Assembly: GCA_026419785.1 (NCBI GenBank)
Contig: JAODTK010005420.1
Span: 310,001-374,000 of the forward strand
From: Sclerodactyla briareus
Taxonomy: Eukaryota; Echinodermata; Holothuroidea; Dendrochirotida; Sclerodactylidae
Length of the DNA stretch: 64,000 nucleotides
Direction: 5' to 3'
Every line of letters begins with the position of its first letter. The stretch's first letter is position 1. Of this stretch, positions 36,785 to 48,699 are shown piece by piece. Both the position numbers and the translations under genes were made by a program. Under the pieces are notes generated by a model, which saw only the letters and a program-made list of their open reading frames with translations, searched no databases and was not told where the DNA came from.

Positions 36785-39700
36785 TGCATGAACCCTATTG
36801 TTTTGGGTCAGGTCAAGGTCATCTGGGTCACCCATAGGTCAAGTCGGAAAACTGTGAACACAATAAGGTCCAGATGGTTGGTCGGCTCATGTTTAATTTT
36901 GGTGTGTATCTTTCTTATGGGGTAAGGAACCCTATTGTTTTGTGTAGGAGGTCGGGGGGGGTGAAATTTTTGGAAAAATGTTTTTTTTAAATTTGTGAAA
37001 AGTCAATATTTTCCTCCATTTTGGCTTGTGAACATGATAACGCCACCCCACCTGAATGGAGTAAGCTCATACTTAGTATGTGGTGTTTCGCCCATGATGA
37101 TACATGAACCCTATTGTTTCAGGGTCAGGTAGATCATCTGACGGTCACCAGAGGTCAAATTCTGAAACCTTGTGAACAACGTTAAGTCCCAAACAGTTGG
37201 TCTGATCCGGTTCTAGTTGGTGTTTAGCGTTCTTCTGATGGGGATACATGAACCCATTGTTTCCATTCTAGGTCGGGGGTGAATCTTTGTCAAAAATAGA
37301 AATTTTGTGAAAGTTCTAATTTGGCCAATGTGGCTTGGTAACACGATAACGCGACCCCACCTGATGGATGAAGCTCAACTTAGTATGTGTGTTCCCCATG
37401 ATGAGTAACTGAAACCCTATTGTTTTGGGTCAGGTCAGAGTCATCTGAGGTCACCCGGAGTCAAAGGTCTGAAACCTTGTACACACGTTAAGTCCAGAAT
37501 TGTTGGTCTGATCAGGTTCTCATTTGGTGTTTAGCTTTCCTTATGGGGAGTACAGGAAACCCTATTGTTCGGTATGGGTCGTGGCTGAATTTTTTGTGAC
37601 AAATCGAAATTTGTGAAAAGTCAATATTTTGGCCCATTTCGGCTTCTGAACATGATAACTTGACCCCACCTGGATGGCTGAAGCTCATACTTGGTATGTG
37701 TGTTTCCCCTGATGAGTACATTACCCCTATCGTTTTGGGGTCAGGTACGGGGTATCTGAGGTCACCAAATGTCAAGGTCTGAAAACTTTGTGACAAAATA
37801 AGTCCAGAACAGTTGGTCTGATCAGGTTCTAATTTGGTGTGTACTTTCTTATGGGTTACCAGGAACCCTATCATTTCTGGTAAAGGTCAGGGTCGAATTT
37901 TTGTAAAAATAGAAAATTTGTTGAAAAGTCCAATATTTTCGCCCATTTTGCTTGTGAACATGATAACTCGTCCCCACATGGATGGGTGAAGCTCATTCTT
38001 GGTATGTTGTGTTCCCCATGATGAGTACATGAACCTATTGTTTTGGGGCCAGGTCAGGGGGTCATCTGAAGGTCACCAGAGGTCAAGGTCTGGAAAACCG
38101 TGTTTAACACAATAAGCCAGAATGGTTGGTCTGATCAGGTTCTAAGTTGGTTTGTAGCTTTCTTATGGGGAGTACAGGAAACACTATTGTTTCTGGTCTA
38201 GTTCAGGGGTCCGGGGGTGAACTTTTGTCACAATAGGAATTGTTGAAAGTTAATAATTTGGGGCCATTTTTGGGCTTGTGAACCTGATAACTCGACCCCA
38301 CCCTGATGGACGAAGCTCATACTTAGTATGTGTGTTCCCCGTGATGGTACCATGAACCCTATTGTTTTTGGGGTCAGGATAGATGTCATCTGAGGTCCCC
38401 AGAGGTCAAAGTCTGAAACCTTGTGAACAACGTTTAAGTTCCAGAATGGTTGGTCTGATCAGTTTTCTAATTGGTGTGTAGCTTTCTTATTGGTGAGTAC
38501 AGGAAAACCCTATTGTTTCTGCTGGTATGGGTCGGGGCTTAATTTTTTGTGACAATAGAAAATTTGTGAAAATGTCAATAATTTGGCCCATTTCGGCTTG
38601 TGAACATGATAACTTGACCCCACCTGGATGGAATGAAGCTCATAACTTGGTAATGTGTGGTGTCCCCACTGGATGATACATAACCCTATCGTTTTGGGGT
38701 CGGTAGAGGTCATTTTATGTTTTTAATTTAAAAGTTTAAAAAAAACCTTGTGAACCCCATAAGTCCAGAATAGTGGTCTAATCAGGTGTCTAATTTTCTG
38801 TATAAACTTTCTATGGGGAGTACAGGAACCCTATTGTTCTGGTATAAGGTGTCGGTTGGTGATTTTTGTGAAAAATAAAATTTGTGAAAATTAATAATTT
38901 GGCATTTTGCTTGTCACAACGATAACTCGAACCACCTTGATGGTAATCCATACTTAGTATGGTGTTCCCCTGATTAGTCCCATGCACCCTATTGTTTTGG
39001 GGTCAGGTCAGAGGTCCTCTGAGTCACCAGGGTCAAAGTCTGAAACCTGTGGAACACGTTAAGTCCAGAATGGTTGGTCTGATCAGGTTCTGTTTTGGTG
39101 TGTAGCTTTTCTTATGGGGAAGTACAGGAACCCTATTGGTTTCTGTATAGGTCGGGGCTGAATTTTTGTGACAATAGAAAATTTGTTGAAAAGTCATTAT
39201 TTTGGCCGCATTTCGGCTTGTGAACCTGAATAACTTTGACCCCACCTGGATGGATGAAGCTCTACTTGGATGTGTGTCCCCCATGATGATACCATAACCC
39301 TATCGTTTTGGGTCAGGTAGAGGTCTCTGAGGTCACCAGAGGTCAAAGTCTGAAACCTTGTGAACACAATAAGTCCAGAATAGTGGTCTAATCGGTTCAA
39401 TTTGTGTATAGCTTCTTATGGGGAGTACAGTAATCCATTGTTTCGGGTATACGTAGGATGTCGGAGGTGAATTTTTGTTAAACTAGTAATTTGGAAAATC
39501 AATATTTTTCGCCCATTTTTCGGGCTGTGAACATGATAACTCAACCCCACCTGGATGGGTGAAGCTCATACTTGGTATGTGTGTTCCTCATGATGAGTAC
39601 ATGAACCCTATTGTTTTGGGGCCCCAGGTCAGGGGTCATCTGCGGTCACCAGAGGTTAAACTCTGACAAATCTTGTGAAGACGATAGTCACAATGTTGTA

Positions 39701-41260
39701 TGATCGGGTTGAAATTGTGTGTAGCTTTCCTATGGGGATACAGGCCTCCTTTTGTTTTTTGTATAGGTCATGGGTGAAGTTTTCTCGAAAATTAAAGTTT
39801 TGTGAAAAGTCAATGTTTTGGCCATTTGGCCTTGTGAACATGATTACTTCGACCCCCACCTGAATGGGTATGAAGCTCTAATTATTATGTGTGTATTACG
39901 CCCATGATGAGTACATGAACCCTATCGTTTTGGGTCAGGTAGAGGTCATCTGGGTCACCAGAGGTCACAGTCTGGAAAACCTTGTGAACACAATAAGTCC
40001 AGAATAGTTTGTCTAATCAGTTCTAATTTGGTGTATAGCTTTCTTATGGGGAGTACAGGAAACATAATATTGTTTCTGTATACATAGGTCGTGGGGAATT
40101 TTTGTGAAAAATAAGTAAATTTGTGAAAAGTCAATAATTTTCGCCCATTTTCTGCTTGTGAACATGATAACTCAACCCCACCTGGATTGGTGAAGCTCAT
40201 ACTTGTATGTTGTTCCTCATGATGAGTACATGACCCGATTGTTTTTGGGCCAGTCAGAGGTCATCTAGTCACCAGAGTGAAAGTCTCAAAGCCTTGTGAA
40301 CACGATAAGTCCACAATGGTTGGTATGATCGTGTTGAAATTTATTGTGTAGCTTTCCTATGGGGAGTCGAATCCTTTTGGTTTTTTGGTATAGGTCCAGG
40401 GTGAATTTTGGTCGAAAATGGAAATTTGGGGAAGAAGTCATGTTTTGGGGCCATTTATGGCTTGGTGAACATGATTACCGACCCCACTGAAGAATGAGCT
40501 CATACTTAGTATGTTGTACCATATTGATTACATAACCCTATCGTTTTGGGTCAGGTAGAGGTCTCATCTGAGGTCACAGAGGTCAAATTCTGAAAACCTT
40601 GTGAACACAATAAGTCCAGAAAATAGGTTGGGCTATAATCGGTTCTAATTTGGTGTATAGCTTTCTTATGGGGAGTACAGAAGCCCTTTTTTTCTGGTAT
40701 ACAGTAGGTCGGGGTGTTTTTGTGAAAATAGTAATTTGTGAAAAGTGCAATATTTCTCCATTTTCGGCTTGTGCTACCGGATAACTCAACCCCACCCTGG
40801 TGGGTGAAGCTCATACTTGTATGTGTGTCCCCCAAGATGATAATGAACCCTTTTGGTTTTTGGGGGGTTTTTGGTGCCAGGTCAGGTGTCCTCTGAGGTC
40901 ACAAGAGGTAAAACTCTGAAAATCTTGTACACACGATAAGTCCACAATGGTTAGTATGATCGGGTTGAAATTTAGTGTGTGCTTTCCCTATGGAGTACAG
41001 GAATCCCTTTGTTTTTTGGAAGTCAGGGTGATTTCATCGAAAATTGAAATTTGTGAAAAGATCAATGTTTTGGCCATTTATATGGCTTGTGAACATATTA
41101 CCTCTACCCCACCTGAATGGATGAAGCTCATACTCTGTATTTGTGTTCCTCATGATGAGTACATGAACCTATCATTTTGGGGTCAGGTCAGAGGTCCATG
41201 ATGAGTACATGAACCCTATTTTTTTTGAGGTCACCAGAGCCAAGTCTGAAATCCTTGAAA
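36785..41260. repeat. Complex satellite, about 312 bp monomer, 15 copies, with dimeric higher-order structure
   Basis: The marker ACCCTAT(T/C)GTTTTGGGGTCAGG recurs 15 times between about 36799 and 41167 with a mean spacing of about 312 bp. Each monomer contains a second related half (AACCCTATTGTTTCTGGTATAGGTC), so the unit probably arose by doubling of a sequence of about 155 bp. From about 38686 onward the marker strictly alternates TATCG and TATTG, and two downstream variants also alternate over most of this range, giving a dimer of about 620 bp. Every copy has single-base indels. Non-coding. Confidence 0.9.
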
Positions 41261-41261
41261 T

Positions 41262-41450
41262 TGTGTGTAGCATCTTATCAGAGTATAGGAACCCTAGTGG
41301 TGGCTGGAAAAATTGAATTTGTCAGACGATATGTTTTCCATTATGACTCTCTCCCCATTTGTCCTTGTGTCTGGCTATGTGTGGTCAGAAAGAGTCAGGG
41401 ATCACTAAGGCCTTTGGCTTTCTGGTTTGTTATCTGGAGACCAAATAAAT
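41262..41450 (+). repeat. Dispersed repeat at the right edge of the satellite (copy 1)
   Basis: Immediately beyond the last monomer lies a unique segment (GGTCAGAAAGAGTCAGGGATCACTAAGGCCTTT within it, about 41379-41410) that matches 58418-58605 in the same orientation. It includes the last 40-50 bp of the monomer, so array edge and flank were copied together. Confidence 0.8.
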
Positions 41451-41454
41451 AGCT

Positions 41455-41810
41455 TTACAGGTACTATATATCCATAGAAAATGAATTTGGCCGTCCTGGT
41501 GACCTGTTGTAAGGGTTTGGGCATCTCAATTGAGTGTTTAAAGCCGTCCAAAACATGGCAGATGGGCAGCGTGGGTGTTACAGTAGCAGACAATGGCGCA
41601 AGTCACATAATCACAATATTCACTCGTGGTGTGGCTGTGCGTGTATTGAATTTTGATATGATGATGTTCTTGGCATCTCCCATAACCCACCTATTTTCAC
41701 ACAGAAACCCCAATTAAAATCTGAATTTTTTCACTCAAAGGAAGCCGTTATAGTATAAAAGGCTAGGGCCTTATAAAATGCATCATAGTGAGCCTCTAAC
41801 CCCTGTCGAT
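41455..41810. other. No gene recognised
   Basis: Short spacer between the satellite and the SINE. A 78-codon plus-strand frame at 41481-41717 is unrecognised. Confidence 0.3.
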
Positions 41811-42213
41811 TTAATAATAATAATATCTTGTTCTTATATACCTTTCTATCCTCTACGTCGAGGACAGGCTCAAAGCGCTTCATCCATATATTACCCCTGA
41901 TCATTAGTGACTTGTCACACTTTACTATATATCACGCACCTCTTGCTTTTTCTCTCCCGACGCACCATTCCATACGTCGCTTCATCGTGTCCCCGGGGAC
42001 CTTTTCCGATAGGCTACACATAACGGTGGTCACTATCTTCAACAATTCACCTCAAGGGTACCCCCTTTACAACGTGGGTGGGGTGGGACATTTCAGGAGA
42101 CATGCCTTGTCCAACAGCACTGCGTCAAGTCCTCGGGGCTTCCAAGGGGCTTCAACCAATCAATGCTTTTGCAGTCTGTAGCTCTAACTACCGACTGAGC
42201 TAAATCCCCGCCT
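41811..42213 (-). mobile_element. tRNA-derived SINE, apparently full length
   Basis: Read on the minus strand, it begins with GGGGATTTAGCTCAGTCGG, a tRNA-like head with an A box, followed about 45 bp later by a degenerate B box, GGTTGAAGCCCC (one C short of the GGTTCGA consensus). The body runs about 250 bp to a GCGCTTTGAGCCTGTCC segment, then GAGGATAGAAAGGTATATAAG and a terminal ATTATTATTATT microsatellite. This ending is typical of SINEs mobilised by CR1/L2-type LINEs. Pol III transcription from the internal promoter is the known mode for the class. No flanking target duplication was resolved. Confidence 0.8.
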
Positions 42214-42214
42214 C

Positions 42215-44070
42215 CCTTTGATTTTCTGAGATGTTTAGTAAATATATAAACCTATAACCAACCATGTCTATTTATTGGTTGTTAGCAGTGACAAGTTTTT
42301 GTGTTGAATTGAAGTTAGTCATAACTGGTTATTGGTGACCATACCCTAGGCATATCACTAGAAATTTGGATTAAATATAATACATGTATGCACACCTTTA
42401 ATTTGGGATTTGAAATATTTTGCTTTTCATTTCCTCTATGTATTGTTGAAGGCACAAGCTAACAAACGAAAACAGCCCCTAGCATCCTCCCTCATGTAAC
42501 TGCTGTTCAGGCAGCTGTGTGCATGTATGACTATACTGAAGAAACCAGACAAAATATGAAACTGTCTTCCATTCTAATAGACGCGCCCTGCGCGAAGGCA
42601 ATCTCGGGAACATGCACGTTTAATTAGGATGATCGTCTCGCAGACTGGTACACGTGTTAAGTGATGTAAAATTACTACAGATACCACAAACGTCCGCTTG
42701 TCAGTGCTGAATTCACCTTTCAATCATCTACGATACCCATGTGTAGCGAAATCTGTCAAAAGTTATGAACTTTAAACTGCTACTAACACAATTTTGTAAG
42801 CTATTCTGAAACATAGCCTATAGAACCTTAATGATTTGAGTGGCATTCATTTCCTACCAAAAGTATTTTGTCAGTGTACAATCATCGAGTTAAAAATAGA
42901 GTTATAAATCTCGCAAATTCCCATGTGTGCATCTGTTAGGGCAGAGCTTCTATTAGAATGAATACGGTATATACTCTGTAGAATAGAAAAGTAGAGAATT
43001 GAAATGTGATCATTTTTTGCAGCTGGCGGTTCCATGATCAAGCGATACATTCCATTGGGGTGTGGACTGTAGGAATGTCCAGATGAGTAATGGACCAGGA
43101 GAGGCGAGAGTACTGACGACCAGCCGATGAGAGGATGCTCCAACAAAATCGGGGATCGGAAGATGTGTGGAGATGATGAAGGTACAGTAAGATATCATGG
43201 TTTTCAAGTTACAGTAAGTTAATGACTGCAGCGTTTATATTCACTAGCAATTTTGTTGGCCTGATGCCATTCGAACGATATTGGAAGAATTAACCATGCC
43301 ACTGGCATTATCAAGTGACTTCATGTTTTTGTCCCTCTTTGCATACTGGTTTGCAGTATAAAGGTCTGTCTATGGCTCCCATCAATTCATCCTGTGGTGG
43401 AACTGTTTATAAACCCCAGGGTTCAATGTAGTGGAATGAAACTCACATTTGCTTAGGGGCATCTGATTGCTCTGAAACAAGCACAGATGAAAAAGAGCAT
43501 GTTTGATAACCCAAATTCAAATTAGGTTTCCGAGCTCCTTCATTTCCCTCCCTCCGCATTTTTTTTCTAGTCAATTTGTGGGTAACGCAACGGTCCCGAT
43601 TGTCACCCTTGAGTTCACACTGTAAATGCTGATTTTTTCACGTGGTACAAAGACAACTGGATTTTCTTCTGTTGTTAACGTCAATGAATACTGTATCCAT
43701 ATTTACTATTCCTAAAATTTGTGTGCATCTACAATTCAAATCAGGTTTCACCCATGCTCATGAAACAAGATTTATCATATCACGGGACTTTTGGATTTTC
43801 ACTTGTGCTTATCATTTCTTCACAAGGCTGAGAATCCCTGAGATTCCTGGACCTTGATTAGCCTCAATTGCCCTAGCCGGTTCATGATTCATCTGTGATG
43901 TCCTTCTCCAGTAGATACCATACCGCACTGGGTCCGTTTTTTTCAAATTCATCACGCCGGGCAGGAGAATCCACCAGTACTGAAGGTGTGGTCACAACCC
44001 CGTAACAATAAAAATTACACATGCACACCAAACTCAATGAACTCTATTCACGGTCCTCAACTACCGTACC
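42215..44070. other. No gene recognised
   Basis: AT-rich DNA without recognisable coding sequence or clear repeat. Confidence 0.3.
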
Positions 44071-44072
44071 GG

Positions 44073-44181
44073 CCATATTGCCCGTTGCCCCCCACCCCAC
44101 TCTGCCAGCGCCATTGACCATCTGGCACTTTTCCAGTAGTCCGGGCTGGCAGCCCTACCTAGCGGTCTTCTTTATTTTGCC
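44073..44181 (+). repeat. Left inverted arm bracketing the GC-rich island
   Basis: This 109 bp segment is the imperfect reverse complement of 50423-50520. Shared words include CCATATTGCCC, GCCCCACCCC, TGCCAGA(T)GG (inverted) and AGTAGTCCGGGCTGGCA. The right copy lies inside a small inverted-repeat element, so this may be a second, truncated copy of that element. Confidence 0.75.
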
Positions 44182-44769
44182 AGTTGAAGCGTTTTAAGAG
44201 TTCATGAGCAGATCTTGGCTAAGAATTTTCATCATCGATTTTTCTTGCATCGCCGGAAATCACCCATCTGCTTTCATTCCATCGTGACCCATGTCAGAAG
44301 TGCTTGCTAGGAGCATTTTTCTGTCTTTCTTCCGACTCGTCTATCAGGATATTGTTTATCCTTACCGGTTTGCGTGATATTGGTTTGGATTTATTCTCCC
44401 ATCGATCCCGTTTTGCGTAAGGTCCATATTTAGGCCTAGGCCTTCTCCTGCACAATAGGGTTTGTGCATGGCTTTCCCCCGGAGCCTAACATCACGCGGG
44501 TGTGTGGGCTCCATTGTGTTAAGGTCCGTAGGGCTGGACTGTTGTCCGGGTGCTTTCCCTAGCTGAGCCCCCCCCTCCCACCCTCCCTTCCTTGGGTTTT
44601 TCTTCCGCCCTTCCCTCCATGTCCCCTTCTCCCGGGGGTGTTGTCTCTCCGCGCGCTGGCCCTGGGAATTTTTATGCAATACGTGAGACGGGGGAATGGG
44701 GGATCTTTGTGCTTTACTGGCTTTTCGAGTCCTAAGTAAATAACTCCGTCTTTTCGTGAGTCGTTTACC

Positions 44770-45495
44770 CCGCCGATTACTTGTATTTTGATATCTTATT
44801 AACTGCAATACACTACGGTTATGACATTTTCGCATTCATGTCGGAAAGTGCTTGCCTTCTTGTGTCTTGCTTTTGTATACCGTTCGTTATCGGCTTGATG
44901 GTTAATGTAATTTTGTATATTCTTATACTGCCATACACTCGTCCAGACATTTCGCTTATCATGTCTAAGTTAGTCCTATTTGTGATATTGTTACGGCCGA
45001 TTATTTGTATTTTGGATAGTCTTAACAGAACACTAAGTTTATAACATATAATCGCATATCAGGTCGGAAATTATTCCTATCTGTTATATCACATTGTGTA
45101 CTGTTTCGTTTCGGCTGTTGTTGTGTATTTTGTATAATCCTATACTGCAATACACCTCTATCATGACAGTATCACATTTCTTGCCGCTCGTTATCAGCTG
45201 AGTTATGATTTTTTGTATAATGTATACTGCAATAGACACTCGTATTATACATATCACATTTTCCTGTCGGAAGTGATTCCTATGTGTGATATTGTTTATT
45301 GCATATCGTTCGGGAGGAGGTATACTCCTGAAGGCTATTTTCCGTATCGGATGATGTTATGTATTTTGTAAAATCTATACTGCAATACCCTCGTATTATG
45401 ACATATCACATTTCATGTCGGAAGTGATCCTATTTGTGGATATTGTTATTGTATCGTTCGTGAGGAGGTATACTCCTGAAGTATATTTTCCGTAG
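44770..45495. repeat. AT-rich tandem repeat, irregular unit of about 80-150 bp
   Basis: Phrases ATACTGCAATAC, CATATCACATTTC, GTCGGAAGTGATTCCTAT and GTGATATTGTTATTG recur about five or six times. The last two copies also share GAGGAGGTATACTCCTGAAG, which is largely self-complementary and could form a hairpin (GAGTATACTC-like core). Confidence 0.7.
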
Positions 45496-45699
45496 CGGGA
45501 CTTTCCTCAGATACGGTAAAGTGTGTCGGCTACCGAACCTTTCCGGCCATTTCGCTACCTTGGACAGAGGAAAGCTGTGAGGCGCCGCCTTGTCTACGAA
45601 GACTACCTCCCGACGGCAGAGAGACCCCATGATAATGGCGCGCTCCGAAGAAGAGGGGGACGTTCCCGAGCTTGGCCCCCTTCCGGGGCCGTGGGCAGG

Positions 45700-46335
45700 T
45701 GCTCGTTACACCGTAGTCCCCACCAGGCATCGAGCTCGGTTCGCATGACCCTAAAGAGCCAGTCGGGGCGGGCCCGAGGTGCTCGTCCGACGTCGAGGAG
45801 CCGGCTGCTGGTCCTTCCCTCGGCGCCCGGCCCGAACGGGGGTGTCGTTCAACCTCTACGGTCGGAGGTCCCGACATGTGAGGTCGGGGCCGACCAGGGC
45901 GGGCCGGGCCGAGGTGCTCGTACTTTGCCTGGTCCGGCCCGACTGGAATGTCGGCGGCCTGGCCTTGCCGTGTCCGAACGTGGTGTCGTTACACCTCGTG
46001 ACGGCCCGGTTAGCCGAATCAGGAAGAGGTCTTGGCCGGCCCAGCCTGGCCCCGAACGGGTGTCGTTACACCTCGGGACGGCCCTGAGGCCCGACAGGAG
46101 AGTCGGGGCCGGCCCAGCCGGGTCCACCCGGGGTGTGTTACACCACGTCGGACGGCCCGGGGGTCCGACAAGCTTAGGTCGGTGCCATCCTAGCCATTTC
46201 CTAACGGGGTGTCTTACAACCTCTGACGGCCCGGGGGTTTTCGACAAGCAGGTCTGAGGCCGCCCAGCCGGGTCCGTCGGGGGTGTGGTTACACCTCGAA
46301 ACGGCCCGGAGTCCCCGACGAGTGCAATTCGGTAC
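45700..46335. repeat. GC-rich minisatellite, about 75 bp unit, about seven copies
   Basis: The unit core GTGTCGTTACACCTCGGGACGG with GGTCGGGGCCGGCCCAGCC recurs from about 45703, 45848, 45986, 46063, 46137, 46214 and 46287. The long open frames across it (for example 45523-46257, plus, 244 codons) follow from the lack of A/T-rich stops and are not taken as genes. Confidence 0.75.
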
Positions 46336-46339
46336 CGTT

Positions 46340-48025
46340 CCCAGGCCGCGGATCCGGCGTGCCGGTACGGCTCAGCATCACACCAGCGCACAGCGGACCT
46401 GAGGGATCCAGGGAACCAGGGATCGCTCCAACCCTACAGGCACGCCTAATCGTCAACATCTCCCCAGGAGGTCTCTGCTCGATTCGGATAGGCGGCTAGC
46501 AGAGAGTTTACATGTATAGCCAAGGCCGCGAGCCCTAGGGGCGAGTTTCAAACATTTTCGCCGTTTTTTCAAGACAAGTTTAGAGCGGGCCGACGTTCCG
46601 TGGCCCGTACGCTTGGACCTCCTGGACCTCCCGCCTCCTCGTAGGGATGTTAGGCCCGCGGCAGCCCTCCTGAACTTCACTGTTGGTTCCGGGCAAGAGG
46701 GGGAGGAAGACGACAAGACGCTCCCGATACCGAGATCCTGTCTCGGGAGGTCTCCGGGGTAGCGATACGTCCGGTCGAAACAGCCTGTATCGCGCGGGAG
46801 TCTCTGCTTTCCAGGATTGCTACTAAAGTGGAGCAGTGTGTTCTACACCGCAGGAGCGGCGAGGTCTATTACTCCCGCCGGTAGTCCTGCGGGGGGGTCG
46901 GATGGACTGCATCCTTGTTAGTGTGCCGTTGAGTCCCCGGTCAAACCTATAGCGAGACTTGGCGCTTAGCGTCTTGTGCGGTCTCTTTTTTCGGGCGAGG
47001 GAGGCGTTGTTAAGAGTCCCAGCATCGCCAGAGACTGTCTCGGGTCCCTCTCTGACAGTAGTTACTACGTTCTTGACAGACTTTCGCTACCGCTAGGTCT
47101 GCTATTTCAAAAGGTGACTCTATAAGATCGCGTTCGTTGTTCGGTGGGCCCCTCCTCCTCCATGGCAGTCGTCATACTTAGCGGCGGTGACTTAAGGCCG
47201 CACGGACAGTGCACAGGGCCTGGTGACCAGCCCGTGTCGGTAAGATTGTGCCTTCAGTCAGCCATCCATCGGCTGGCCGGGGCCTCCTCGGCTGGATAAT
47301 TTCGAAGAAGGGTGCGGCTAGCGGTACTGAAATAAAGTAAGTGCCCTGAAGGGGCCAGCCGACTTGGAGTCTTCCACCAAGGGTGCGACGTCAGGGACCG
47401 GTATAAGCCAATCCTCGCCTAGACTAGGGATCCGCTCGGGTCTCGTTCGGGGTTTGCTTGTGTGGCTGCGGCGGGGCCCAGAGGCGCCACCCGCCCCGGG
47501 CCAGAGTTCGGGATCTCTTTAAAGGAAATCAGCGGGCTCGCGGAGGCCACTGATGCTGGAATACTACTAGTGTGTCTGCAGGCGATGGGGACGTCCTACT
47601 GGCCTGCCCCCGCCCCCCGGTCGGTGAGGCGCAGCGGGGCGGAGTTGTCAGGACTCCACTATCCTTACTAGACTCATTACTCTAAGCCGCTGGCCAGTCG
47701 AGTGACAGAGGGGCCGGTTATTTCCGGTCCAGGGGTGTCGGTGGCTTGCCAGAAGTACGTGGCTGCCGTGTGGGGAGAGGACTAGCAGTTGGCTACCTCC
47801 CGCCTCGGGGTGTGCGCGTTAAAGGCCGCACTCGTCGCTCTTACCCGCTCCGTAGCCGGACTCTATAGGGCGTCGCGCTACATAGAGCGCGTCCTCTGAA
47901 GATGGGGGCTCAACTACTGGAAACGGCCGGCATATAACTGCCGGAGTTTTGGCTGCGGACTAATTCTCCGCCTTGTAGGCCTACTTGCCTAGTAGCCCCG
48001 TCTCGCCGACGTCCTCCGTTCTCTG
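46340..48025. other. Unique GC-rich part of the island
   Basis: High-GC sequence without clear tandem structure and without recognisable 18S, 5.8S or 28S rRNA blocks. A short CTCTATAAGATCGCG patch lies near 47118-47132. Function not determined. Confidence 0.35.
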
Positions 48026-48029
48026 CTGA

Positions 48030-48640
48030 GTTAGGTCCTCGTCCGCGTTCTTCTCCATGGACCCTATACTTCTTTGGCGCAGTGATCCACCTTCACTCGC
48101 ACCGCTTTCCTCCCCGAAGCCAGCACGCTCGCTCGATCGACTGACCTGTCCCTGAGGGACAAGAAACCATACGGCCGTGGGGTGGCGTTTACGGAGCATC
48201 CGGCTCACCCCGAGGTAGCGGTGCTCCTCGGCAGCCGTCTCTGCCCTGCCGTCTACTGCTACTCGTGGACCCAATGGCTTACCTCGACGCAGTCTCACCT
48301 TCACGTCGGACACGCGCCTCCCCAAGGCCAGCACTTCGCTCGATCGACCACCCTGTCCGCTGAGAGACAGACCACGCCCCGCTTACGGAGCAGCCTGCTC
48401 AGGGGCCTCCGAGTATCCTTGCTCTCCCAACTCCTCTGTGCCTCTACCGTCTACTCCGTGGATCCCCTGGCCTTACCTCCAACGCAGTCATCTTCACCTT
48501 CACGTCGGACGCGTTTTTCCTGAATCAGCACGTCCGCTCGAGCGTCGCGCCCTGTCCGCTGAGGGGCAGAACCATACGGCCCATTTCCGGAGCACCCGGC
48601 TTACCCCGAGGTAGCCGTGCTCCATAAAGCCGGCCCTGTT
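48030..48640. repeat. GC-rich tandem repeat, about 203 bp unit, three copies
   Basis: The marker AGCAC(G/T)(T/C)CGCTCGA occurs at about 48122, 48330 and 48527. Each is preceded by CGCAGT...TTCAC(C/G)TC and followed by CCTGTCC(G)CTGAG and a CGGAGCA(T/C)CCGGCT-like phrase. Confidence 0.75.
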
Positions 48641-48699
48641 TACAGAACCGGCTAGGCGGATCCCGCTGCAGCGGAGTGCCACAGTGGTGGGTCGTTCCT

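Noticed and set aside
36785-41260. CRISPR array
   Set aside because: Units are about 312 bp, contiguous and diverged, with no short identical repeats separated by unique spacers; the surrounding DNA is eukaryotic.
42139-42213. A functional tRNA gene
   Set aside because: The A box is good, but the B box is missing a base, acceptor-stem pairing is absent, and the sequence continues into a SINE body and tail.
44362-44835. 157-codon minus-strand open frame
   Set aside because: Translation of a C/T-rich tract yields a basic, low-complexity protein; no domain and no start or splice context.
45523-46257. 244-codon plus-strand open frame
   Set aside because: It lies across a GC-rich 75 bp tandem repeat where stop codons are rare by composition. 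The translation repeats with the DNA unit, and overlapping frames on both strands are also open.
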